Origin: Lachancea mirantina
Lineage: Eukaryota > Ascomycota > Saccharomycetes > Saccharomycetales > Saccharomycetaceae
Length of the DNA stretch: 64,000 nt
Assembly: GCA_900074745.1 (NCBI GenBank)
Contig: LT598468.1
Span: 310,001-374,000 of the forward strand
Direction of reading: 5' to 3'
The notes beneath the pieces are model-generated. The model had not been told where the DNA came from and ran no database searches. It saw only the letters and a list, made by a program, of their open reading frames with translations. The translations under genes and the position numbers were made by a program. Position 1 is the stretch's first letter, and each line of letters opens with the position of its first letter. Shown in pieces: positions 38,238 through 48,565 of the stretch.

Positions 38238-38818
38238 TCGTCCGTTTTCCTTAGTTGTCGCGCCAGCTTTGCATTAAACTGTTTATTCTTATTGTTGACA
38301 TAATTGGCGACCTCCGATGATTCATGCTGGGCTTTCCATTTTTTCCCCAGTTCCTCGTGTCTCTCCCGTGCGGTTCTTTTCAATGACGATGCTAGCTTAT
38401 CGATCAAACGCCAGTCGTCGTTTGCTACAATTTTCCCTCTAGAATTCAAAGTTGGTTTCGACACTCCTGGGGCAGTGGTTACCAGTTTTTTGACGTCTTT
38501 ATCGTACGTAGACTTTGCTAGATCTTGTAAGTCGCTTTTCATATTTTTCGATCTCGTAGTTGTCTCTTTCTCAACACCTCGGCTGTTCCACTTATCGTAG
38601 TCTCGTAATGAATAGTTAAGTAAGTCCTTTTTCACATGATTTGCGTCGACAGCATCATTTGACTCAATATCTTCTTCCTTCATGCTGTAAACTCTTGGTT
38701 TACCAGTTTCTTCTACTTCTCGTTCTTCTTTGATCAGCTTTTTTCGATTATCCACGGAAACACGAACACCGCGTCTTTTCAAAGCCTCAAACTTTTCCGC
38801 ATATTTTTCTATATCCAT
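38234..38818 (-). CDS. SYF2: Spliceosome NTC-associated factor Syf2
   Basis: The 194-aa product compares with 215 in S. cerevisiae (YGR129W). The family N-terminus MDIEKYAEKFEALKRRGVRVSVDNRKKL aligns with yeast [21 protein letters not shown], so I start at 38818. The frame is open 62 more codons to an ATG at 39004, but that part overlaps the UTP8 promoter motifs and is not conserved. Typical Syf2 elements are KPRVYSMKEED, LLNYSLRDYDKWNSR, the DWRLIDKLASSLKRTARERHEELGKKWK helix and the C-terminal NYVNNKNKQFNAKLARQLRK. Syf2 joins the Prp19/NineTeen complex with Clf1 and Syf1 and promotes splicing. It diverges from UTP8 as in S. cerevisiae. Confidence 0.9.
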   Translation of the reverse strand: MDIEKYAEKFEALKRRGVRVSVDNRKKLIKEEREVEETGKPRVYSMKEEDIESNDAVDANHVKKDLLNYSLRDYDKWNSRGVEKETTTRSKNMKSDLQDLAKSTYDKDVKKLVTTAPGVSKPTLNSRGKIVANDDWRLIDKLASSLKRTARERHEELGKKWKAQHESSEVANYVNNKNKQFNAKLARQLRKTDD

Positions 38819-38938
38819 AACTTTCTTGGCCGAGTTGTAGCTCTTCAGGGCTTGAAGAAAGGCCTCGCTAGAAATGGGCCTTGCAAGTGATGAGCTCCAT
38901 GATGGATTACGAATTATCAAGAAATCACGTGATCTTTC

Positions 38939-39001
38939 TGAAAAATTGAGAAATATTGAAAATTTTACCATTGACGAAGATGAGATGAGATGCGATGAGA
39001 T
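38939..39001 (+). promoter_or_regulatory. RRPE and PAC motifs of UTP8 (shared with SYF2)
   Basis: TGAAAAATTG (38939-38948) and TGAAAATTTT (38957-38966) match or nearly match the RRPE. GCGATGAGAT (38992-39001) is an exact PAC motif, 57 bp before the UTP8 ATG and preceded by GATGAGATGAG repeats. RRPE plus PAC (Stb3, Dot6/Tod6) marks ribosome-biogenesis promoters. A TCACGTGA palindrome lies just outside at 38925-38932. Confidence 0.75.
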
Positions 39002-39057
39002 CATTTTGAGACTATATCAGACTGTAACCTTAGTCCTCGAAGGTTTCTCAAAGAAGC

Positions 39058-41004
39058 ATGCCTTCAATTTCGCAACCCTTCAGGGTGACACAGCTACCCA
39101 AAATATCATCATTGAATAATTATGCGATTCAGATGGAATATTTGCAGGTAGCAGAACCTCTGAGTTTGTTCGAAAACAAAATCAATATCGGTATATCCGC
39201 CCAATCAATAGCACAATACATTGTCAATCCGACGCCGAAACTAATTTACAATTTACCAATTCCGTCAACGCACATTGTTACGGCTTGCAGTGTCGCAGAA
39301 ATTACGTCAGAAGAAAACGACGTTGAGCTACAGGAGCTATGGTGCTATGGGCTCGCTGCGAGTAAAAACTTCAGTTTGAATGCCATCTCAAAGCCATCTA
39401 TTTCGTCTGCAACAGAAACCCAAGACCATGAAGAGCATGTTGCAAATCAAATTCAATTACCGGCGAAGGCGATTAGCATACAGGTGAGAGCGGGCGCCAG
39501 AAACAAAATTACAGCGGTTCTCGAAAATGGTCTTATTCAAACCTATGATCATAAACTGAGACTTTTAAAAGTCAATGATTTAAGTTTTGAAGGGGTCGGT
39601 TTGGTAGAGCATTTCACTAGTGGTCCAAATCAGGACTTCATGATAGTCGTTGGGGACCTGGGTGACAATAAGGCCTGTTTCAAGCTTTTCGAGCTAGCCG
39701 AAGATCCGATTGCCAGCGTCGAATTAAACTCTATTGTATTAGAAGACGTGCCAATTGCGACCAGCAAATTTTTCTACCAGTTTGGGAAACTTTACAGACT
39801 GTGTAATTCGAAAGTCTCCATCTATTCACTACCAAACTTCCAGCTGCAAGCCACAACAACGCTTCCTTTTATTTCCGATGGTGAGGTAATTTCTTTCAAG
39901 GGCATTTCGATCAATAGGGCTCTAGTCACAGTGGACAACAAGATTTATCTCGTAGATTTGCTTCATAATGCATTGCTCAGCGAAAGAGCACTTCCAAACT
40001 TCAAAACTTTTCAAATTTTATCGACTGCCATAATTCCAGGGACATCAAAGGATACCAACAAAACCTTAGCAATTGGAGTGTCCACGAAGCAGGGCCCAAA
40101 CCCAGGGAGCGCTCTGGACTTGTTAAATATCGACTGTGGGACCGGTACCCTAAAGGATTCTCTAGGGAAGAGCTTTCTCAAAAACGAGAACTCGAGTGCC
40201 GTGACGAAGCCACTGGTGGATAGATTGGCGTCTGAAATCAAAATCTACGCGTACCACGATATTTTCGCTCGTCTTCAAAAGGCAAAAAACCTCGAAGCTT
40301 TTGATAAGATATTTTTTGAATCTTTGAGCATAACATCAGATTTCTATACCGAGCGTGACCGATTTTTGATGGATTCCTCCTTTTTAGGTGACACTGTCGG
40401 TGCTATTTTTAAGAAGTTTGACTCACATTATCCGCGAGCCCTCACTTATCTTTTAACGCATCCTTTGTTTCCGAAATCACATACCGAGAACCTTTTAGCC
40501 AATTTGAGAGACTCGCCCCGCTTATTCAAGCAAGCTGTTGTTACATGCCCAAACCTACCTTTGGCAGACTTGCTACAGGAACTTTTCACTGTCCTAAATG
40601 ATGAGCTCAGCATGGATATTTCTCTTCGGATTCTTCAAGACTTTAATCAAGATGCGATTAAAACAGAGATTAAGAAGTTGAGCAAGGTTGACCTTCACAG
40701 TTTTATCACTTTTGTTACTGGTGAAGCCTTGGATGAAGAGAAGAGCAAAAACAAATCGAGACTATTTCAATTGCTCTCTTTGGTTTTGGATGCTGTAGGA
40801 CTTTTTGCACTTGAAACCGAGACCCTAGAAAAGCTATCGCTGTATGTGTCTGAGCATGTGGATACCGTTGCGAGAAACATCGAGTTATTAGAACTACTCG
40901 ATGACAAGAAGATAAACAATGCATTTTCGCCCCTCCTATCTGAGGGCGTCACGGACAAAGAGCAACCATATGCTGCATATAGCGTTGATTATATAGAGCT
41001 CTAA
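39058..41004 (+). CDS. UTP8: t-UTP subunit Utp8 (small-subunit processome)
   Basis: The 648-aa product compares with 713 in S. cerevisiae (YGR128C). The N-terminus MPSISQPFRVTQLPKISSLNNY matches yeast MPSLSQPFRLAALPKIASLSN. An N-terminal beta-propeller-like half covers about 1-350, with IAQYIVNPTPKLIYNLPIPSTHIVTAC. The C-terminal half is helical. Utp8 belongs to the UTP-A/t-UTP complex, the first to bind nascent 35S pre-rRNA; it supports Pol I transcription and 18S maturation. Utp8 has also been linked to nuclear tRNA export in yeast. The start is ATG, with RRPE/PAC motifs directly upstream. It converges on the YGR127W homologue 213 bp away. Confidence 0.93.
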   Translation: MPSISQPFRVTQLPKISSLNNYAIQMEYLQVAEPLSLFENKINIGISAQSIAQYIVNPTPKLIYNLPIPSTHIVTACSVAEITSEENDVELQELWCYGLAASKNFSLNAISKPSISSATETQDHEEHVANQIQLPAKAISIQVRAGARNKITAVLENGLIQTYDHKLRLLKVNDLSFEGVGLVEHFTSGPNQDFMIVVGDLGDNKACFKLFELAEDPIASVELNSIVLEDVPIATSKFFYQFGKLYRLCNSKVSIYSLPNFQLQATTTLPFISDGEVISFKGISINRALVTVDNKIYLVDLLHNALLSERALPNFKTFQILSTAIIPGTSKDTNKTLAIGVSTKQGPNPGSALDLLNIDCGTGTLKDSLGKSFLKNENSSAVTKPLVDRLASEIKIYAYHDIFARLQKAKNLEAFDKIFFESLSITSDFYTERDRFLMDSSFLGDTVGAIFKKFDSHYPRALTYLLTHPLFPKSHTENLLANLRDSPRLFKQAVVTCPNLPLADLLQELFTVLNDELSMDISLRILQDFNQDAIKTEIKKLSKVDLHSFITFVTGEALDEEKSKNKSRLFQLLSLVLDAVGLFALETETLEKLSLYVSEHVDTVARNIELLELLDDKKINNAFSPLLSEGVTDKEQPYAAYSVDYIEL

Positions 41005-41217
41005 ATTGCGCATAAGACCGTCCAAGTCTCGCTTAGAATAACTTACTACTTCGCCGAGTGTCCAACATGATAAAAGCATTTTGATTTCTTGTAAAAGTTT
41101 TAAATTGAGAAGGAAGTTAGAAACTCTCCGTCATTAAGAGAGCCAATACAGCATATCCACCTCAAAACGTCTAATTTTTATGCTCTTCAAAGCTCCCCAA
41201 ATCCAAAGTCTCTGAAG

Positions 41218-42150
41218 TCACGCCATGTCGTTAAGATTAAAATTGAACTCCAGAACTTTCCTGGGATTTGTGGGGCAAAATTGGGATGCATCTTTATCGC
41301 AATCATGGAGTACTCTTTCTACTAGAGTAAGTTGTCTGTTTTTGTCCATCACTATAACAATCTGGGATCGAGTTCCATAAAACCTGCCGCAGGGAAGGGA
41401 AGCGCCAAGGTCATTATTGCCTGGCACTAAGATTGGAGGGATGAAAACGTTTTCGCTTAAAATTTGTTCCTTGCTGCCTAGTTTCACACTCGACAAGAGA
41501 CCCCCGCCTTGTTTTTCCACGCAAGAAGATCCCAACACGAGACACTTATCAATGAGGGTTTCCAGGTCATCATTTTGCGATGTTTCAACCAATTCATGCA
41601 AAAGCGCCTCTGCTGTGTCTATTTTGACCCATTTCTTGGTACTATTGTAGACATCGTTGGAGACCACCATATACCGATCTTCAGGAGTTAACGGGAGAAA
41701 AGTTTGACCGAGCGAATCGATCAGCCTGTAATCTTGTGAGCGACAATCTCCATAGAATAGATTGAACGGACCGGTGTCTTTCAGTGGAGTAAACTTTTGA
41801 GCGAATTTTTCGTAGTCGTCCCATTCATCAAAGTTGATAGTTTTGCGTCTGAGCAATTCTATAGGAATCGAGCCACGAGAAAAAGGACTCTTGTCCACGC
41901 CAGACGACGTGTTTGGGTTCGTCTTCAAATTCAAAATTACCGCTATCAACCCACTCTTATTGACACCGCACCAAGTGCCCTGGCTGGCCACAAGCTTCGA
42001 ATTTAGCGCCATGTCTACCGGTGACAAAATGTGGTCGTCGTCACCGTGCCAGTGTGTAGAGCTTGTCGCACGTTCGAAGAACTCATCTCTGTTGGAGATG
42101 AGTATAAGGGGATAATTGGGATGTGCTGAAGTTGCTAATAAAATACACAT
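41218..42150 (-). CDS. YGR127W: NRDE/TANGO2-family protein, YGR127W homologue
   Basis: The frame starts on a TTG, but the family N-terminus is MCILLATSAHPNYPLILISNRDEF, so the CDS begins at 42150 (310 aa; S. cerevisiae 312). Cys2 would become the N-terminal residue after Met removal, as in Ntn-type hydrolase folds. The defining NRDE motif is at residues 20-23. HWHGDDDHILSPVDM and GTWCGVNKSGLIAVILNLK follow. Human TANGO2 belongs to this family and is linked to metabolic crises and proposed haem or lipid handling; the yeast protein has no settled function. The neighbours UTP8 and YGR126W match S. cerevisiae chromosome VII. Confidence 0.88.
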   Translation of the reverse strand: MCILLATSAHPNYPLILISNRDEFFERATSSTHWHGDDDHILSPVDMALNSKLVASQGTWCGVNKSGLIAVILNLKTNPNTSSGVDKSPFSRGSIPIELLRRKTINFDEWDDYEKFAQKFTPLKDTGPFNLFYGDCRSQDYRLIDSLGQTFLPLTPEDRYMVVSNDVYNSTKKWVKIDTAEALLHELVETSQNDDLETLIDKCLVLGSSCVEKQGGGLLSSVKLGSKEQILSENVFIPPILVPGNNDLGASLPCGRFYGTRSQIVIVMDKNRQLTLVERVLHDCDKDASQFCPTNPRKVLEFNFNLNDMA

Positions 42151-43023
42151 TACGAGTTCAAAAACTGTCACCAGCCTACCTTTCAAACATTCAGTCGACC
42201 AATGGCTTCTTGTTTTCTGATTTCATCCTTGTTCACTCTTCAAGGTTAAGTTGCGATATTGAAATGAAAGTTTTGATGCCGTTTATATAGATTTACTAGG
42301 TGGACCTGAACGGGAAGTCAAGTAGTGATTTCTCGTTCGTCATTAAATGCTAAGCAAACGCTTGGCCAAAACTGGGTCTTGACTAAGATGTCAAGGACAG
42401 CTAACCGTGGAAAATAATTGATTTACCGTTGAGAAGAGATCCTTGTATGTCAATGTGGCACTGAGGACAACTGGGGCCGATTCAGTCTCTTTCCACGAAC
42501 TTGTCAGACCGCTGAAGGAAATGTGAAGGAGAAAGTGAATTATGTTGCTTTGCGTATTTTAGAAACATTGGAAGCGCGAAACAAAACGGAAACAAACTGG
42601 AAACGTGCCAACAAAGGTGTCAGGATTGCGTGCACTGCAGTAACGAGCCATGAGAGACACCTGCAGAGTACGAATGGAAACATTTGGTACGTGAAACGTA
42701 TGCATTGGAGATAAGCCGGTGATTCGCGAATCCAGTGCCTTTTAACTAGGTTGATTGTGTAAAGATAATCTGGGAGAAATAGTTCAGTAGCTGGTTACTC
42801 CACTTGATCACATCTTTAGTGCTTCCCGACAAAATGGTCCGAATTCATAAGCGCTGTTGACGGTCCATTTCTTGGGCCCGATACTCATACACGGCAACTG
42901 GGTGGCCGTCGAAGCTCGTAAATGGCCTTTGACGCTTCCACGCCACGGCTTTATGCAAGGAATGGTAGCTAAACTGAATAAAACAGTAGGGACAGTAACT
43001 CAGGTCTTGCCGAGGTGTGGGAC
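42151..43023. other. YGR127W-YGR126W intergenic region, no gene seen
   Basis: 0.87 kb between two minus-strand genes. A GTATGT lies at about 42444, but no matching branch site or open exon follows. Short frames only. Confidence 0.5.
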
Positions 43024-43599
43024 TTACTTGAAAAGCTTGTCCATTATGTTGATAAACTTCTCGTAGCCGTGGTGATGGTGATACATGTTTATCTCTTTCT
43101 CATTCTTGTGAATAGCCTTCTGTAGTTTTGAGGCATCGTACGGGCTCTTCTGCTCTTCCTCATCTGCGGCGTCTGCATCTGCGGCCTTAGAGGGCGAGGA
43201 GGGCTTGCTGGCCGAGGCAGCAGATCCGCGGCTCTCAAGTCGGTTCAGCTTCTGTAGCGTTTTGACCTTCACGAGACCCGTATCCGTCTCGATTTGATAC
43301 TCCTCCGGAAACTCACTCTGGTCCGCATTCATTGCTGGGTTGTTAAAATCCGGTAGCGCTTTTTTCCTCAGGTCCAAGCCCTCTCGCTTCAAGGTATCGG
43401 GCGTTTCGGTTTTGTCTTCAATTGCATTATGCGACATGACCTGTTCTATACGATTTGAGTCCATCTCCGGCGCCGATGCTTTGACGTCGTCTGCCCCCTC
43501 ATAGGGCTGGGGATCCCCGGATTTGGAAGACAAAGTTGGCGACAATTCCATGTCGACACTGGTCGACTCTGTTGCTGGACGATTACCTTGGTTCACCAT
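43024..43599 (-). CDS. YGR126W: Conserved protein of unknown function, YGR126W homologue
   Basis: The 191-aa product compares with 231 in S. cerevisiae. It is mostly hydrophilic and probably disordered. A mid-region GLVKVKTLQKLNRLESRG is followed by an Ala/Ser/Pro-rich linker. The C-terminal 35 residues (ASKLQKAIHKNEKEINMY, then HHHHGYEKFINIMDKLFK) form a predicted amphipathic helix with a four-His run. The name rests on its place between the YGR127W and YGR125W homologues and on remembered likeness, so it is less sure than for its neighbours. The yeast protein is reported in cytoplasm and nucleus, function unknown. The start is ATG. Confidence 0.7.
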   Translation of the reverse strand: MVNQGNRPATESTSVDMELSPTLSSKSGDPQPYEGADDVKASAPEMDSNRIEQVMSHNAIEDKTETPDTLKREGLDLRKKALPDFNNPAMNADQSEFPEEYQIETDTGLVKVKTLQKLNRLESRGSAASASKPSSPSKAADADAADEEEQKSPYDASKLQKAIHKNEKEINMYHHHHGYEKFINIMDKLFK

Positions 43600-46393
43600 T
43601 GTTGATAATTTTCAATTCAAGCTCGATAGGTAGGGGATTGGAGAAATTTCTCGATGGGTCTTTCAATTTATGTAAAGCGACACCCGCGCCTTTTGTTGCT
43701 TTTAGGTTACGTAGGGACGTAATGGGGTCCAGATGCCATCAGATTTTCAAGAAGACCGTGCTAGCAATCGCGGTAGCCCTTTAGCCCAGAAATGTCGCGG
43801 ATTGCCAGCTACGCCGCCAACGTCTGGGCCTGCTCTCATATCGAAGAAAGTTTCTTGCATTGATCTACAAATCACTCAGACGACGACGAGCTCGTCGCTA
43901 ACGTAAACTCTCTCGATACCATCCATGAGTTAAACAGACATAGAAAAACAGTATGCAGCGGTGAACTCTTCCTTTAAAAGAACTTACTGTGTTTTAACGA
44001 AGCATTCTTTCTTAGTACCAGTTGTTCGTAAGTCCGAGCCAGTGTTCATTCAACATATAAAAAAAAATAAGAATGCGGTCAACCGCCTTAAGAGAGTATA
44101 TTTAAGCTTTTCGGGCTACTGCGAATTCGTTTTCAAGCGCATCAATGACTACGCGGCGACGATTCTGTTCTCTGCAAGAATCGCAGTATTCTAAACATCA
44201 CCTCCTGCTATTGCTTCTAGCAAATAATATAGCTGACCTCTCATAATGTACTTCCCGCTAACAACAACAACTAAGTAGTAGAACACAGAGAGCGTAAGCG
44301 CATGTGGTGATCTTTATGATATAAATACTTGCATGCCAGAGGATTGACGACACTCGACAAAACAGTGTGGCCCAAATTTGGGCAGAATTGAATCTTGTGA
44401 TTTAGTATTCCTTAGGCCAACATCAGCTTCATTCATATAACAAGAGAATTGGATGTCATCAGGTTTCTCGATTGGCAATGCGCATATACAATAATCTATG
44501 TTTGTTGACGTGACGGTGCTCATCGCGGTTGGATAAACTTCGATGAAATTTGCCTTGCAGCTTCTAAACATGAAAATCAGAAAATTAAACAGGAACATAC
44601 CAAACTACGAAACTTAAACTCAATATTGGATTAAAGATGCAAAGGCCTTGGATAAAAGAACCATCGGATCTGCAAACAGTCCAAAAGTAAACTAGATTAC
44701 ATGCTCACTGGTATGTGCAGGGCCTTTAGGGACACAAATCATTCAACGGAAAGCCCATTTTCGAGCAATCACAGCGGTTGTGTCAAGTTTCGAAAGTCGC
44801 GGTAAGACCCACAAATGAACACCTGGAAGCCTCTTTGCCGCGTTTAGAGACGCGTCAAAAGCAAGTTGGGAGTCTTACAGCAAGAAGATGTCTATGTTCG
44901 CCTTTTTATCCGCCTATCATCGCCTCAACTGATCAACGCGCGACAGCCTAAGTCTCTACGCACCCGACGTTCGTCGCGTGAAATTACGCAATTTTCTACG
45001 CCCTAAGTCCCATTGTCACTCCAACGGCTGAAAAATGGAGTTCAGCCTTGCGCTCTGCACTAACCTTCAACGGCTGCAGCTCGCTGGAGAAGCAGATTCA
45101 TTAGTTCGGAAAGCGAAGTTAGCCGAACGACAACGCTTCTCTCAATACGAAAGCCGGTGATAGCGGGTCGGTCTTAGGTAATCGGAACGATTTGCGCTGC
45201 ATGATTATGTACGTGTGAGCTTCGAGGGGTTTTTAAGTTACGCCAGCGACCAAAGAGCTTTTCAAGGCACGCCTTACTTGCATCGTGCGGCATCTCTAAG
45301 GCATAGTGGCCAACGCCTCTTGCAGTTCATGGCTATCGGACGCTGTGAGTTGCTGCAATGCCAACGTGCGATCCATTGTCGGCAATGGTCACTGTCATGG
45401 CTACGCCCGACTACCCTCGGCTCCTCTTGCACGAAACTCACAAGATCACCGTTAACTAAACTGGACATGGCTCATGTTAGGTGCTCTAGGAGGACTTTCG
45501 CTCGAGCTGGTTGCAAGAAAAACAATTTCAGAGACAGGCACGAAAGGAAACGGTCCGGCAAACGAACGTGCACGGCAAGTCAATGAACATCACATAGGTC
45601 TTCGTTAACATTATGCAAGCGCCGTTTCCCACATCTCGTTGAGAGCTTTTCGATTTTTCACTTGGAAAGCTAATCAGCTTCTGCTCAAGTTTCTGCTGTA
45701 ATCGGGGAGCCTCTGGAGGTTTGCTAGAATGATACCAAGACTGGACTGTTAACAGTGTTATGCGACCTTCTGCAGTGTCGTAAACCATTACCTTTCTTGA
45801 GCCGTTGCAGTTTTATGAAAAATAAACGATGATTGGCGTCACCACTGGAAACTTGTTCTTAGGAAACGGCCCGCTTCATGCGAAAAACGGCAAATAGGAT
45901 ACCTTTTTAAGCTGTTGTTGCATGCCGAGTCTTACTCTCGGTCGCGGTCCCGAGCGGGTGGTTGCCTTGGCCTGCATGGTTGCTTTGAAGGTGTCATGGT
46001 ATCTATGACAACGTTCTAAGAGCTCTTCGTCTCGAGGAAGACATCCAGCGGGAAAGTGAAGTCTTCAAGGTTCACTGGTGGCAACAACTCGTAAAAAGGA
46101 AAGGCTGGTAGTCAGAAACAGACTGAGCGCGAAATCGCACGAGCTCCGGGGTGCGAGATGTGGATCCTAAGACAATCTTTATCTTGAGAGCTCGAAAGCC
46201 TCGGTCAAGAGTTTGCGCGCTTGCCGTGATTGTCGAGCCTCCGCACCGGAAGCATCGCAGGCGCTTTGCTACTCAAAAGAGTGAACCAAGGAAGGATGCA
46301 AATAACTGAGTAAAAGGTTTCTGCTCATCCAACTTGCTCCACCGCTATCCAGTTCTGTGCAATATCCCATTTAGACAAAACAATACCTGATAT
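43600..46393. other. 2.8-kb region upstream of the flocculin-like gene
   Basis: The longest non-coding stretch of the window. Frames reach about 120 codons at most (for example 45215-45586) and resemble nothing known; most begin on non-ATG codons. I saw no tRNA, snoRNA match or repeat element. Long upstream regions are typical of FLO-type adhesin genes, whose promoters integrate many signals, so part of it may be regulatory for the gene at 46394. Confidence 0.5.
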
Positions 46394-48265
46394 ATGAACA
46401 GGTTCCTGTTAGCGTCCTGCCTAGTAGCGTTCTTGGCACGAGCATGGGCAGCTCANATTTATCAGACTTCTGCCCCGTGTTCAACTTCGGTTCGTGAATG
46501 GACGGGATCTTTCACCTCCACTTACTCCACTAGTACAACAATGATTACACTTGCCGATGGATTTACTTTCGCGCGCAGATTGTATCTTGTCGAGGTCCCA
46601 GTTCATGCCACCACCTCCTATATTCAGGGTTCGGGATCTTTGACGTCTACTTACTCCACTGGCGGGACTACTTTCACCGGTAGTGATGGCAACCCAACCA
46701 CTCAGACGGTGTATTACGTGGAGACACCAGCTTTAGCCACGACATCATACACCGGCTGGTCTGAAACTTTCGCTTCCACCTACTCTACTGGCGTCGCCGC
46801 GTTTACTGGTAGTAATGGCAATTCAACCACCCAGATCGTGTACTACGTTGGTACTCCATTAAGTGCCTCTATTGAATACACTGGATGGACCGGATCATTT
46901 ACTTCTACCTACTCAACTGGTGCTTCAACCTTTACTGATAGCAACGGCAACCCAACTACTCAGGTAGTTTACTACGTTGAAGCCCCAGGTCAGGTCTCGA
47001 CCTCGTTGACCAGTTGGACGGGATCGTTTGCGTCTGCCTACTCCACCGGTGTTTCAACTTTCACTGGCAGTGACGGCTACCCAAGCTTGCGAACCATACT
47101 TTACGTCGAAACACCTGAACTTGTTTCTTTAGGCGGGACGAGCTCTAGCGCGCCCACTTATTCCACCCCTGTCACTACATCCATTGGTAGTGGAAGTATT
47201 CAAACTATCCAAACCCGATCCCACCCTATACCATTGGTCGAAGCATCTACTGAATATACTGGTTGGACTGGATCTTTGACTTCAACTTATTCTACTATTA
47301 CGAGAATAATCACTGGAAGCAATGACGAGACAACTCAACGAAATGTTTATTATGTTAGAACTCCAACAGGCGCGTTCTATCAAAACACAACCTCTCATGT
47401 TTTCAAAACCTCCACTCAGTCTAGTTCATTTGACAGTCAAACCTCTCATACTTTTGCGCCAATATCGTCTACTTCAACTAAAAGAATGGAATCCTCGTCA
47501 AGCGCTTCAAGCGGCATCCTAAGCTCGGTTGAAACTGCGTCTGTTATAAGTAGGACCTTAAGGACATCCAATCTGCCATCGAATGAAGTCACAAGTACTA
47601 CTTCGGCGTGGATTACGACAACGAATGGATTAGGAAACGCGAATACTGCAGCCAACGCTCCATCGCTGTCGCAAAGTACTAGGACTTCAGCCTCTAACAC
47701 GGGAACTGAACCTGATGGGGAAGTGCCAACTCATCCCGCAGCCTATTCAGTAAACACCAACACGGCAACTAACGCGCCATTGCCGCTGCAAAGTGACGGC
47801 TCTTCAGCCTCTAACACAGGAAATGAACCTCGTGAGGTTTTATCAACTGGTTCCTCCGCTAGGCTCCCAGACAAATTTACTCTTGGAGGCACTGCGCCGA
47901 CAACCGGTCCTCCGGAAAGTGGAAATACAGGGTCCAGAACGATAATTTCTCCCAGTGGACCAATGTCTCCCAACCTTGGAGAAGCTGGTAGTTCCTCTGG
48001 CAGTGTCAGCTCGCGGACAGCAAATGAGCCTGCTAGGGCTGGATCGGGTGGGTCTCAAACGCCTTCCTCCAGTGGATCGACTTCTGGCGGCGCTCCTAGC
48101 AGTGGCAATGAGTCTTCGGAACCTACTACTGTTCATCATCCATTACAAAGCGCTTCTTCCGTCTCTACCTCAGGTGCTTATACTTTTTCCGTATCGACTT
48201 ATCAAAATTTGGCAGGCAAGCTGAAAATAGGTGCTCTGTTGGCGGTTCCGATAGTTCTGCTATGA
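46394..48265 (+). CDS. GPI-anchored cell-wall protein with flocculin-type repeats
   Basis: The product is 623 aa. The signal peptide MNRFLLASCLVAFLARAWA is cleaved near residue 19. Seven tandem units of 40-44 aa follow at residues 33-328, of the form WTGSFTSTYSTG-TFTGSDGNPTTQ-VYYVETP. This is the pattern of the flocculin repeat (FLO1/FLO5 family). Residues 329-595 are Ser/Thr-rich and surely O-mannosylated. The C-terminus ends in a hydrophobic tail (LKIGALLAVPIVLL), a GPI-attachment signal. No PA14 lectin domain or Flo11 fibronectin-like domain precedes the repeats, so direct sugar binding is doubtful; it may be a wall or spacer protein. One base at 46456 is N, leaving residue 21 (His or Gln) unresolved. 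It sits between the YGR126W and YGR125W homologues, where S. cerevisiae has nothing comparable. Confidence 0.85.
   Translation: MNRFLLASCLVAFLARAWAAXIYQTSAPCSTSVREWTGSFTSTYSTSTTMITLADGFTFARRLYLVEVPVHATTSYIQGSGSLTSTYSTGGTTFTGSDGNPTTQTVYYVETPALATTSYTGWSETFASTYSTGVAAFTGSNGNSTTQIVYYVGTPLSASIEYTGWTGSFTSTYSTGASTFTDSNGNPTTQVVYYVEAPGQVSTSLTSWTGSFASAYSTGVSTFTGSDGYPSLRTILYVETPELVSLGGTSSSAPTYSTPVTTSIGSGSIQTIQTRSHPIPLVEASTEYTGWTGSLTSTYSTITRIITGSNDETTQRNVYYVRTPTGAFYQNTTSHVFKTSTQSSSFDSQTSHTFAPISSTSTKRMESSSSASSGILSSVETASVISRTLRTSNLPSNEVTSTTSAWITTTNGLGNANTAANAPSLSQSTRTSASNTGTEPDGEVPTHPAAYSVNTNTATNAPLPLQSDGSSASNTGNEPREVLSTGSSARLPDKFTLGGTAPTTGPPESGNTGSRTIISPSGPMSPNLGEAGSSSGSVSSRTANEPARAGSGGSQTPSSSGSTSGGAPSSGNESSEPTTVHHPLQSASSVSTSGAYTFSVSTYQNLAGKLKIGALLAVPIVLL
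46490..47377 (+). repeat. Seven tandem 120-132-bp flocculin-type units
   Basis: Units start at residues 33, 77, 120, 163, 206, 249 and 289 of the protein. Units 2-5 are 43 codons each and the most alike. Unit 1 (44 codons) and unit 6 (40) are the most diverged; unit 7 (40) keeps the WTGSLTSTYST start. The DNA copies differ at many positions, so the array is not recently expanded. Confidence 0.85.
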
Positions 48266-48565
48266 AATCAAGAAGATAAGTAAATATTTGCTTAGTAACC
48301 AGCCTATATTTAAATGTAAAATAAGTTAATCAACAATACAGAATATATGATGCGGCCCGAACTCTATGTCAACGTATGATTGAATAAATGATTCGCAAAG
48401 GTCGATATTTTTTTTCAAACCACACACAACATTATTGAAGATACCTGAAAGTCAGCTTTGGTAAACAATTCTATAAATATTTTGAAGTTGAGATAGATGC
48501 GCGAGGGGCCAATTAAAAAAAGATGCTATTAGAATAATCTGTGATCTCAAGTCAGCAATATAAAG

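Noticed and set aside
40465-40490. TTTGTTTCCGAAATCAC resembling centromere element CDEIII, with many CDEI-like TCACGTGA motifs in the window
   Set aside because: It lies inside the UTP8 coding sequence and no AT-rich CDEII or adjacent CDEI accompanies it, so it is not a centromere.
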